From: Lutraria lutraria | Taxonomy: Eukaryota > Mollusca > Bivalvia > Venerida > Mactridae | Reading direction: 5' to 3' | NCBI GenBank assembly: GCA_964023205.1 | Contig: OZ026834.1 | Coordinates: 45,761,909-45,825,908 of the forward strand | DNA: 64,000 nucleotides | Shown: in pieces, positions 47,888 through 59,007 of the stretch | Layout: each line of letters starts with the position of its first letter | How positions within the stretch are numbered: position 1 is the stretch's first letter | Notes under the pieces: model-generated | The model's input: the letters and a program-made list of their open reading frames with translations, nothing else | Databases searched by the model: none | Told to the model about the DNA's origin: nothing | Made by a program: the position numbers and the translations under genes

Positions 47888-50585
47888 ATTTCCTTGGTCA
47901 ATATACGTGAACTAAATCGTATTTTCTTCTATCTGTTAAATGGCCTCACGCAAATCTACTCGTCACTTGATAGGTCGTATCGGCAGCTGTATAAAAGAGA
48001 TAAATTCTTAAAATAACAGCAGTCTCTAATCACATATTTGTCACGTTCTGTATTCAGTTTACAGTCTCCAGGTGTCTGGCTTTGCTTATCGAACCCCGCA
48101 GACGAATGATCGAATGGAAATAAAGATATATTTTCTGTTGATATTCTCAGATATTATCCTGCCACATTGAAACGTTTTGTTCAACACCGGACTATAAACT
48201 GCACAATAAGCAACATTCCTTTGACAAATGAAGTTTCTTTCTCTATAACACTAGCTGTTGTTATTATTAGGATCAAATGTATGCTAATATATGTGTTCAT
48301 GTACGATGTAAAGTCTTTCATAATTATATTACTGTTTTACATATTTTTGCAGGATTCTACAAGTTGACATTACCACTAATATTAATTTATGCAGTCGTAA
48401 TACAATGGTTACACCGACAGTAGATCAGTCACACTTGACTACACGTTGTTCTAAATACGCGCACATTAAATGCTGATCAATTAACATGTAGTCCGGTACA
48501 ATAGAACAGTGTTTTGTAGCAGTCATGGTGTTTTTTATAGTTTTATTAGACTGAAAACATGGGATTATTTGAATTGGGAGTTCTAGGCCGTGCTGAGCGA
48601 ACCAACAATATTTCCAAATAATTTGATCAACAGCTATGGTGACAAAACAAGCCGATAATTATAATTTTATCTATATCACTACTTAGATATCCAATTAAAA
48701 ACTGTATCTAACCGTTTTATTTCATTTTAGTTAAGTACAGTACAACCTCTCTTGAGCGGCCCCATTTTGAGCAACAACCTATCTTCAACAACAGTATGAT
48801 TTTTGCCAAGGCATTATTTAACTATTAAATTTTACCTCTCTAGAGCAACAACCTCTCAACAATAACATACTTTTGGTACGCCCAATAGATGTTGCTTTGG
48901 ATAGGTAGCACTGTATATACATGCTTATTTAATGGATCACTCGCGAAATATAAATAAAGTACGTGTGTATCGAATTTAATTATTAATTTTATCATATTAA
49001 AATCTCTTACAACTGAAACTTTTAATTGCAATGTACAAATAATTCCTTTATTTGATAATGGATGTTTATAAGACTTTCATGTATATATATACAATGACAA
49101 GACCGTTAATAAATGGACGTATGTACTTGGATTATTCGGTCTATAAGTTTATTACAATAAATCTGCGATAGATTATCTGGGCCCGTATTTACAAACGTTC
49201 TTAGTTATCTGAGTTAAGAATTTTCTTTATCATAAATTTTGACTAAGACATAAGAAATTTCTTAGTTTTATCTCAGATTTATTCTAAGCGTAAACGTAGA
49301 CGAAATTATTTTTGGTTTGAAAAAAAATCTTAGTTTTGAAAATTTACCGTTGTCGGGGGGTTTTCCACAGAATTCCCGTACGTCATAACTTACGCATGCG
49401 TTTAAATTGGCGATGAGTTCAACCTATCATACAGTATCTGCAATTTTACGGATACGTTTAAATTTGGTACTTTTTCAGCCACAAAATTGCACGGATGACA
49501 CAAATATAACTGTTGGTCATATCTGTAGAATACAAACAGGTTCCTTATAAACAGGGTCACTGATATATCAATTAAAAATCCCCTAGCGGTTTTGTGAACC
49601 ATTGTTAACAGTCAATCTTATTTGTTTGACATTATGTAGTTTTATGAAATATGCAGTAATTCGGTAAAGTTTAAGCAACAGAAGTATATAAAAAAAATAC
49701 GCGACAATAGGCGTCAGAACTGAGGCAACAAATCGTAAAAGAAAAACGAATTTTGTTATATGGTACACACGTTGTAAATGCAAATTGTGTAAACTGAAGT
49801 TACAAGTCTTTATATTCGAGTTTTATGTACGAGGGGACACATACTAATTATCTAACCTGACTTGTGTCTACCTTTCAAAATCGTCTGAATAGAAAGTTTG
49901 CTGTGGTTCTAAAACCTAAAACACTGAATCATGTCTGTGATTATCAAACATTAAAGAAACCCATGCTCAAAAAATGTTCTGAAATCATCAGTTCTAAATG
50001 TTTTTGTGACTGCTGATAATGTTACATTCAAATGATACCATACCGTAGGAACTGGTAGATTTACTCGATTAGCGAGGCTAATCACTCGATAATTTCGAAT
50101 GAAATGGTAATTTAATGGGGATATATTTCTCTAACCCCTGTGTCAGACAAAATCTAAAACGGACACCCCCGCGAAATCTGAAATTGCTTCCTACCGGTCA
50201 GTATCTATATGAACATCATAATTATGTCAATTCTTTAATAATAGTGCAGCAGAAGAGGACAATTGGATTTTAAATGTGCTTAAATTACTGATGTTAACTT
50301 ATTTCGTTGATATTTAAATATCATTCCATCTACTTTTAACTTATAAATGTTTATTTCTATGTTAGCGTCATGGCGCCACCTGCGGACTAAAGATGATAAG
50401 CATTCATCCTATCAGCAAAGATGGACGTTTATCAGTCTGTTACGTCACAATTTACACGATGTCACATGATGCATATTGACGTCACTGCTGTAGGACTATT
50501 GAACGACGGTTATAACTTATAATAGCATAATATTAATTATATTAAGTTCGAAAAGAAGTGTCTAAATGTGAAATATACATTAACA
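47888..50585. other. Shared upstream region of two divergent secreted-protein genes
   Basis: About 2.7 kb between start codons pointing away from each other. It contains one MITE (48736-48915). I find no exon. A block at 49180-49400 includes TTAGTTATCTGAGTTAAGAA and several TTCTTAGT words. Confidence 0.5.
48736..48915 (+). repeat. MITE family A, well-preserved copy
   Basis: TA-CAGTACAACCTCTCTTGAGC at the left and GGATAGGTAGCACTG-TA at the right; length and interior as in 25188-25366. Confidence 0.82.
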
Positions 50586-52047
50586 ATGATCTATATCATA
50601 ATGCTTGAATACATATTGATTTTACTTCTATCAACACAAGGTAATGGGGATTTCATGATTGGATCTTTAATTTCGTTAAAGTCATTTTACGTTATGTTAT
50701 TTTGTTTTTAAATATTATTCGTTGGTTATACTAGGGCTAAGTATAATTATAGTACACTGGCATTATTTTGGTTTTATCGCCTCCATTTTGTTTATAGTTA
50801 CTAATCAACGGCGAACTGTCGGCAAGACTTTAGTAACGTTCGAATACTTGAATTCACAGTCCTAGTTTTTAGCGTGATTATATATTTTACTTCATAATTT
50901 TGTAACATAAACTACATGGAAACGGGCGGATCGTAGGTGTTGTGGTAACACAAAGGAATATAAATACCCGGTCCTCCTGTACATTATCTTTCCGCTCTTT
51001 TGGTCGGCTCTTGATATCTTGAAAGTATTTCCTTTCTTTCTAGACTCCATGTATTTATTGTTTTATGTTAGAATGCATTATAAAATAATGTTACATTTTG
51101 TAGACTTATCAACTAAAGTCTCTGTCTTTCTTTTAGTCAACGGCAAAGAATTCATCCCGTATGAATCACACGGAGGTCGTTTATTGCAAGCATTACGTCA
51201 AAATCCAGTCGCTACAAATCCAAACTTTGTGGATACCGGATCTGATAATGCTCCACAAATAAGCCAATACATCAGTAATGACTACCTACAGTCCATGTCG
51301 TTACGTCCTGGAAATGGAAATGTTGTTTTCCCTTCAATATTCGGGGAGCAACCAATAATGGGGGAGCAACACACACTGGACAGACCCAACCATCCCCTGG
51401 TTCAGTCTCATATTGACGAGCTAATTTCTACAAGACCTTATGGAGAACAGCATTTCTTAACTAGGCCACAGCCAATTATTTCAACTTCATCAGGACAACA
51501 CTTCTTACCACATTTAGTCAGTACATCTCCTTTAAATTCAAAATATGATGAATTTCATTCACCAATTGCCAGACCTCAAATTATCGTTAATGCGGAAAAT
51601 ATATACCTAGGCAATCAAAGAGTTGAGCATTTGCCTCTGCATATACACTCGGACAAAGATCTAGCACCTCTTGCACCAGCTCGACATTATTCGACTCCAT
51701 TGAAAATGCCGTTCATGTACCATTGGCTGACAGAAAAATCACCGAGTTTAACAGCTAGGCCAAGTTTTAGCGATCAAACGACAGAGCTTGTCTCACAAAA
51801 GTTCAACATGAATTCATTATTGGCTCGTATTAAAACTGAGAACAACTCTGATCTAGAGGTCGGTTTTTTGCCAAGTCCGTTTTTTGTTTCAACTGCGACT
51901 GATAAACCAAATGATAAAAGGCCTGACAACGATACTAAACATAATGTGGATGAGTTCAACAAACGACTGGATCCTCAAAACGTTGGACACGAGGAGTTTA
52001 TGCCTCTAATGGGGTCGTCAAATGAGCTGCTTTCGGACGTAATATAG
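50586..52047 (+). CDS. Secreted cysteine-free protein of unknown family
   Basis: Two exons: 50586-50640 and 51137-52047, giving 321 aa. Exon 1 is just the signal peptide (MIYIIMLEYILILLLSTQ), ending CAAG|GTAATG in phase 1. Exon 2 follows CTTTTAG and restores the frame at Val19 (VNGKEFIPYESHGGRL). I prefer this over an unspliced start near 51019, whose N-terminus reads like intron. The mature protein is polar, has no cysteine, and contains loosely repeated GEQ/GQ-His motifs (FGEQPIMGEQHTLDRP, YGEQHFLTRPQPI, SGQHFLPHL), many Pro and His, and an acidic C-terminal third (DKPNDKRPDNDTKHNVDEF). No catalytic motif or known domain is apparent. It is transcribed away from the Ser/Gly-rich secreted gene, with the same signal-exon architecture. 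AATAAA is at 52270. Confidence 0.8.
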
Positions 52048-52773
52048 GAAACGATTGGTTATCAAAGAGAAGCAGTATAAGTAGTACAGAGAATGGAACG
52101 ATGTAACACTTGACATGTATGTTACAGCAAACTCGTAATTTTAGTGAAATTTGTTACGGATCGTGGATGAACGCTCAAGAACCACAGATTTGGCATAAAT
52201 TTTAGTTTTGGTGATTAAAACAACTGTTTTCGGTTCTGTTCACTTGATGTCATTAAGGTTCAACACAGAAATAAAGTCTCTTAAAGTTTATAGTCATAAA
52301 TCAGTGAACAGTGCTTACTAATGTTATATCCAGACAGTCATGTTAAAGCGCATGTATTACACGCGTGTAATATACACATTGTGGAGATAACGCTGGGTGT
52401 ATTTAAAATAATATATCATGTTTGTAACGAAACGCTTGTTGGTTGTTGTACATTATCTTCAAAATATATGTAATTATTTCGAGTGTTTGATCGAGTGATA
52501 AATGCTTGGAAAATGTCTTCGAAATACAGTTTTGAGTCTAAAGTAAATATATGGCTTTTTATACGTTTAATGTATACAGGTCAACTATCAGTTATGGTTC
52601 GAGGGTCTCTCAAGTTCATGGACTTTATATCTGCTATTCAAACTAAATACCGGTATATGAGTAACCTGCTGTAATTATTAGTAGTATTAGTATTATAAAG
52701 TGAATGAAAATGTACATAATGTACAACTCAAGTTCAAGAGCATTTTTACGCACTCGCTGAGTTATTAGGTTAT
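52048..52773. other. 3' flank of the secreted-protein gene
   Basis: 3' untranslated region with AATAAA at 52270-52275; the rest is AT-rich. No further gene is seen. Confidence 0.5.
52270..52275 (+). promoter_or_regulatory. Polyadenylation signal of the 50586 gene
   Basis: AATAAA 223 nt past the stop codon. Confidence 0.55.
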
Positions 52774-53110
52774 AAGACACAACGACACGAAACATTGCAC
52801 ATTATCGTGTCGTCGTGCCGGCGTGCTTCGCCCCGAAGGACGGACACGAACGCACGATAATATGCAAGGTTTCGTGTCGTCGTGTCTTCGCCTTCCGGTA
52901 GACATGCGCAGAACAATAAATCTAGTCCATCGTATAATAGTTTTGCAAGTCAATAATATGTGTAATGGTTCTGCGCATGTCTACCGGAAGGCGAAGACAC
53001 GGCGACACAAAACCTTGCACATTATCGTGCGTTCTTGTCTTCGTCCTTCGGGGCGAAGCACGCCGGCACGACGACACGATAATGTGCAATATTTCGTGTC
53101 GTCGTGTCTT
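52774..53110. repeat. Long near-perfect inverted repeat (hairpin element)
   Basis: Arm 1 (52774-52914) and arm 2 (52968-53110) are reverse complements over about 140 bases, with roughly ten mismatches, around a 53-base AT-rich spacer. Arms contain ACCGGAAGGCGAAGACACG, GGGGCGAAGCACGCCGGCAC and ATTATCGTG words and are far richer in G+C and CpG than the surroundings. ORFs on both strands here are mirror images and not genes. Confidence 0.95.
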
Positions 53111-53375
53111 CGCCTTTCGAGGCGAAGACACTAACACACGACAAATATAGGGCGCCGATACGACGATTTCATACCCGCCGACACGAAACTTTACAAGAGT
53201 AGATTTCGTGTGTTCGCCTATCAAAATTTCGTTATTTCGCCTTCAATATTTCGTGTCTTCGTGTGTTCGCCCTCTAAGGTCGAAGGCGAAGACACGATAA
53301 ATGATCAATTTATCGTGTGTTCGTGTCGGCGTGCTTCGACTTTTGGGGGCGAACACACAAAGATATGAAATGGCA
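53111..53375. repeat. Dispersed words related to the hairpin
   Basis: Variants of CGTGTCTTCG, TTCGTGTGTTCGCC and GGCGAAGACACG continue on both strands to about 53370, including a local inverted pair (TTATCGTG at about 53314 against CACGATAA at 53293). This looks like shuffled or nested copies of the same element. Confidence 0.7.
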
Positions 53376-53549
53376 GAAATCAGCCACCATAGGAGACAGC
53401 GAATATGGTGGTCTAGGGCTTGGCTTGTCTTCACGACACACTTATCACGGAGGCGGCAAGATTTCTTAGGCTTCTTTGACCGACTTTGTCATATAGTAGA
53501 TTTGGATAAACAATGAAAGACCGGGACTGTTTGAGCCTTCATGGATCTT

Positions 53550-53735
53550 TCAAGTTTCAGTCAGGGTTTCTTGATATGGATCAGGGTTGGTTTCTAGGGC
53601 TTCATGCTCTCGGGCCGTCTGAACTTTTCCAGTTCCACCACCGTTAGAGGGATGGAAGGGAGATCTTGTAGCCTTCTTCTGCGCCCTGGCCTTTCCCTTT
53701 CCAGCATTCACAGACTTGGTTTTTTGTGGCATCAT
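53550..53735 (-). CDS. Small lysine-rich open frame, unknown
   Basis: A 61-aa open frame reading MMPQKTKSVNAGKGKARAQK at the start, then Gly/Thr and acidic sequence. It is not AT-driven like most frames nearby, and begins after an ACC-ATG context. It lies next to the GC-rich repeat block and could be part of that element or a first exon. No family recognised, and no continuing exon found. Confidence 0.25.
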   Translation of the reverse strand: MMPQKTKSVNAGKGKARAQKKATRSPFHPSNGGGTGKVQTAREHEALETNPDPYQETLTET

Positions 53736-53825
53736 GGTATACGTTCAGCAGTGGTGAGACGGAAGATGTGCCCGAATTTTCATTACCCGGTACTTGACCG
53801 TTACGCGTACGGTTATGTCCGTTAA

Positions 53826-56800
53826 TTGACCTTTAATCCTCCTGAACATGTTCGGTAATCGTACTTTCTGCCACATTTTTTTCGATCCGTGTGACGTCCG
53901 TTAACGCTATCCGCCAATGTGTGACAGATCCTTAATATAAGGATAAACGCCGTATCTATAGGTATAAGGCGTTTTCCCGCTCCTTAAACGGCGAGTTAAT
54001 CAAGTGAGGCATGTGACGACATAATACTTTGAAGCGAACATTCTGTAGAGGTACTAAAGAAGTTACACTTCTGAGTGAAATAAACCAACATTTTCTTGTT
54101 AACTGTATTTAAACTTACTAGATATAAACATTATAAGTGCAGTGCTATAAAGATGGTCGTCAGTTTCTTCACTATATCAGAGTTTACAAATATTCGTGTA
54201 TCTTTGTAACATGAAATCATGGATTTTGTCGTACAACATGAACATGACCTGTATCACAATTCGAATTCCGTTTTAATAAAAGCTACCGGGAAGAAATGCC
54301 CGAATCCACGCCGGCAATCAATTACTATTTATATACTGTCACATTTGTTAATACTAGAAATAAAACATGGCGGTTACCGAACGATCGATGAATGTTAGCG
54401 TTTTGCATAACAAATGCAGTTTTAAATTTGACAAATCTTATCAGAAGACGAACATTTTCACGTCCACTATGATTCACCTGGACCATTTCCAATTCTTAAA
54501 CATGCAGTGTGAAGCAAGTAAATGTAACTAGTATTATCGTCTGTAATAACGTTTTACGTTGAACGTATGGGCATGTAATACTCCACCGAAAAGCATGTCA
54601 AATTTCGGTCAGAAACGGAGTAAATATAAAAAAAATATATACTGGTATGTGCATTATGACAAATAAAATCATAACGAACGGAAAACGTTATAAAAACTGA
54701 GGCACGTTTCCCTGCTTTATACATTTATAGTCATTTTAAGGCTACTTGTTGTAATATATTCCTATATACAGAGTAGTTATCGTTGTTCAAAAAATTGTAA
54801 AATACGTGCGATATTGGTTTATAAAAGACCAATCAAATGTAATATTTGTTTCAAATTACTTGCAATGCACTTTATACAGTGGGTGTATTTTAGTATATAA
54901 TTATGGTTTTGTTTTGAAATCTATAAATTGGTGAAACTTGATTTGACCTGACATCCAAGCCAGATACTTTAAATGATATGTTTTAATAGTTTGTTCAGTA
55001 TTTCAAGCAGTAACTTTTAATGGTACTCAGAATTCAAGAAGCTACTTTAATGCGGTTGCATAAGGTATTCAAGTGAAAACATAACTTGTATCATGTGTTA
55101 AGATGACACAAAGCTTTGACATTCGGTATTTATTGAAGGTTTTCAATCCTTATCGAGTACATTGTTAATAGAATATTTATGGTACATATCAAGCTCAAAA
55201 TGCAGCTCTTAAACATGCCTTAAATGCAAACCCCGACATGATTTCATTGACTTAGGACCTTTCTTGCATAACATTTTGTGACGAAAAAAAAGAAGATTTT
55301 TTTGCTATACCAATAGTATAATTATATACTGCAAAACACGGGACACTTTATAATATGACTGCTTTAATAGAACTTTAGCAATCTTTTGTAGCAATTATAT
55401 TTTCATATTTTACACTTTTCCAAAATTTTACAAAAAATGCGTTTTCCCAACATTTTTGCTAAATGTAGTTAAGTATGGTTTTGCATGCAGCCCCCCCTGT
55501 TGTTTTTTCATCTATAAGATGTTTGATTTGGTTTTATTCAGTTGATATCGGAGGGATATCCGCAAAGCCTTATCTCACGCTTTTATACAAGCTATACTAT
55601 AGTTGTAAAACGTATCATTATGTAACTATTATGTATGCATTCTTTATTGAGTAGAGCGACTTATTGTTTGTGGTTAATTCAAAATCCGCGCTGTATTTCT
55701 AGATTGTCCGCCCTATTTCTTTCATTTCGGCATATCTTAGGAACTGGGAACTAAAAAGGTAAATTATTGCATTTAGTTTTCTTCGTATACCAACCAAATT
55801 ATATATTTTATAATAGTTAGTTACATTATATAAATATCACATCCCACATAAGGTGATATAACGTAATGTTCACCCGAGACAAGTAATGTTGACCGAGGCG
55901 TTAGCTCTATGTTTTGGCTTTCTTATTGCAAATGACAAGTTAGACTAGATGTGATACAATTGTGAAAAAAATCCACTATTTTGTTTTTATTGTGATAGTA
56001 ACCAAGGTTAAAACACAATAGATAAGATCTATTACACAGCGAAAACAGAAAAAAACTATTCTATTTTAAATTGACATAATTCTTTTTACATACATGTATA
56101 CATACAGGTTATATGTTTGCGGTGGGCCCGATTGTCTGTCTCACATGCATTTACCGAACCGGGTGGTCAAAATATCTAATACTTCTACATTAAACTTTAA
56201 AACTAAAGAAAATATTTGGACTTTTTTTCAAATTTGAGTACTTTTTCCGAATATTTTTTAGGTCTGATTAAAAACAACTACGCACTCATTGCCAGGGCGA
56301 ACTAGAATAAACAAATGGTCGATTTTTATACATTATCATTTCTCAACCATTCTTTTTGCAAATATAATCTATATATGCTTAAACATTACAATAAATATAT
56401 TTTACGCATTCACATTTTCATGATCTTTTTGGCTAGAATGTTATAAGACAATAGACCATATAGCAGAGTTAGATTACTATCCCTAGTCGCAAGTATGTTG
56501 ATGTATTGTTTAAACTTCCTAATACATAAACAATACAAGGGACAATTATTGTTAGCATTCCGACAAAATAAATATTGTCATCTTGAAGTGCATACATTGT
56601 GTCTCTACAAGTATATAACACTTATAGTCGATACTCTATACGTTCAAAGTTTTTCTTAAGCAAATATAGTGAACACTAATATGTTTATTACACAAACAGA
56701 CTAACATGACTGATTTTGTTTAACTATAACAGTACAAACATATTAAACATTAATCCAATGAAAGAAGGGAAACATTTATTGATACATTTAAGGGACTCAC

Positions 56801-59007
56801 ATATGTCCAGTGTTATCTTGATTGAGAAATAAAAATATCGCAAACGTAAGGATATTTCACAGCTTGTGTTTGATAGACATTGCATTTAATTGAAGGTAAG
56901 TAAACTAATTTAAATTTAAAATAGGAACTTTAATATAAAAAAAATTCCACCCGTACGATCGATCAATAATAACTTCTTTGATCAACAAATCTGCGATCAA
57001 TTTTCATTTATATATATATACAGAGGCATTCCGACTTAATTCTATTTTACATATACGTCTTCTTGTGCCGGGACGACATTTAATTGTCGGCACCACTTTT
57101 CGACTATGTATATACATATACAGAGAAAAGATTAAAATTCACGGTACCAGTTGTATATAACTAAAGGAAAAAAATGTTTCGGATTATTTACTCATTTTAT
57201 TTCTTATTAAAAATCAATATACAAATGTAGTTGCATAATAATGATAAATCACTTTTAAAAACTCAACCGGTTTCACCTTATCACTCTTGTTTAGTTCTGG
57301 TTAAAACATTTTGATGAAGTATTCCTCTTCTATCCGTCGTTTATTTCTGTCCTCATCTTGAAGTTAATAGAATGGGAATATTTTGTATTTTGGATATGTT
57401 GAAGCGAGTTGGTCTAGACATGTTGAAAGTGGATTTTGTCTTAGTTCTTGATGATTTATATTTTGATTGTGTAGGGTGACTATGCTTCTTAAATTAGATG
57501 TTTCTCCTTTATATTTTTATTACAGCCATTACATGTTATTGCGTAAATAATGTTTTTTGAATCGCATCTCATATTTATTTTAATATTATATTTTTTCATG
57601 TTATTGAATATTATTTCATTTCCTTCCATTATATGATTGCATACATTGCAGCGACTTCGATTACTTTTGAAACTTTAGTTTGTTGCTGTGTTATATTAAA
57701 TCTTGCTCTAGTTAGTATCTTCTTGCTGTCTTTTAATTTTAATTATCTTTGTTGTGTAATATATTGTTTTCATTCGTTCGCTTTGTTGAAGTATATTTTA
57801 TTTTTGAGAATTACATGTAGTTGGAAATGGTTCAGATGCGCTTTAGTTGTTTATCTTTATTTATTTAGCATTAATAATCCGATGGGCATAAATGTTTATT
57901 TAAGTTATGTTTATTTAAGTGTAGCTAATTTCTTGCATTAAGTTTTCTTTTAAATAGTTGCCATAGGGGGATACTGATAAAAGTGATATCGATGTGATTT
58001 AAACTCAACCCTGTGGTCTTGATATCTACAATACACTGCTACTTAAATATTATAGATAAATTAATCAGAATCACTTGCGCACGGTGACAACACAAACAAA
58101 ACATTGTGCATGTAAACCTGACAATTGAGACAGATTTGCAAAATGTACAAGTTAATCAAGACAAATTGATTTTTAAGACCATTTGCAAATCAAGTGATCG
58201 TGATAGCCTGTGTTTATAAGACTTAGGCACGTTTGTTCATGATAATGTTTATCTTAAGCATTTTGCTATCATAGTAATGATCGAAAATCGGATATGCACG
58301 TGCAAGAAGATAACAGGTCACATTTTCTGCATTTTTTTAAATTTTTTTATAAAAAACATATTTGAATGAATGCGACAGTAAAAATTCTTAAGTAAAATTG
58401 GTGTTAATGTTAGCGTTCGTTGTACACCTTGATAATATGCGTCATATGAATCTTGAACTTTTTAACAATTTTATTGATGTTTTATATGTCTAAGCACAGC
58501 TTATTTTGACTATTGTATTTCGGGTCCCCAGAGGCCGAGTAGTCATGGCATTATGCATCGTTTTTATACTGCCATGTTTATCACTCTCTGCCATTTCTGT
58601 ACCATGCTTTAAATGTAAAATCGTGCATAGGTAATAACAAAATATTCAGGAACTTGTACCTTTTATTTCTTTACGACTGTATAGCTCGAACGTGTGTTTT
58701 GAGTCGTGATGGTAGAATACACAAAATTAACTGGGGAAGTGCATAGTAGGAACATACATGTATGCTATTGAACAAAAGGCATTTACGGATAATGTATAAT
58801 AATAATTTAGCACCACGCTACTTGTAAGAGTCGCTGGTGCCGTAGGTAGAACGTAATCTCATGAACCAACTGACATGATTTTAATTCCAGATTCCTTTAT
58901 TTTACTTAATGAATTATTCTAAATATTTTCGTCGCAGATCATTACAACCATAATTTGGGTTATTTACTGACAGTATTGTTTACTTGATGTTGTAGATTGG
59001 TACCGCA
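53826..59007. other. Intergenic AT-rich DNA upstream of the GT61 gene
   Basis: No supported gene over 5 kb. A small 54-codon frame starts at 54367 (ACATGGCGG context) without support. From about 57400 to 57960 the plus strand is strikingly T-rich and C-poor. Near 58530 there is a tRNA-like A-box word (GGCCGAGTAGTCATGG). A likely acceptor at 58991-58995 (TTGTAG) just before the GT61 start suggests its 5' untranslated exon lies somewhere here. Confidence 0.45.

Noticed and set aside
51019..51136. Unspliced start of the secreted protein at 51019
   Set aside because: Residues upstream of VNGKEF are intron-like, ending in a pyrimidine-rich CTTTCTTTTAG acceptor, and a clean signal-peptide exon in matching phase exists at 50586.
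52765..53224. Several 60-100 aa frames on both strands
   Set aside because: They fall in the inverted repeat, so near-identical peptides appear on both strands; a repeat effect.
54367..54531. 54-codon frame starting in an ACATGGCGG context
   Set aside because: No homology recognised, no splice partner, composition AT-driven; could be a 5' exon but unsupported.
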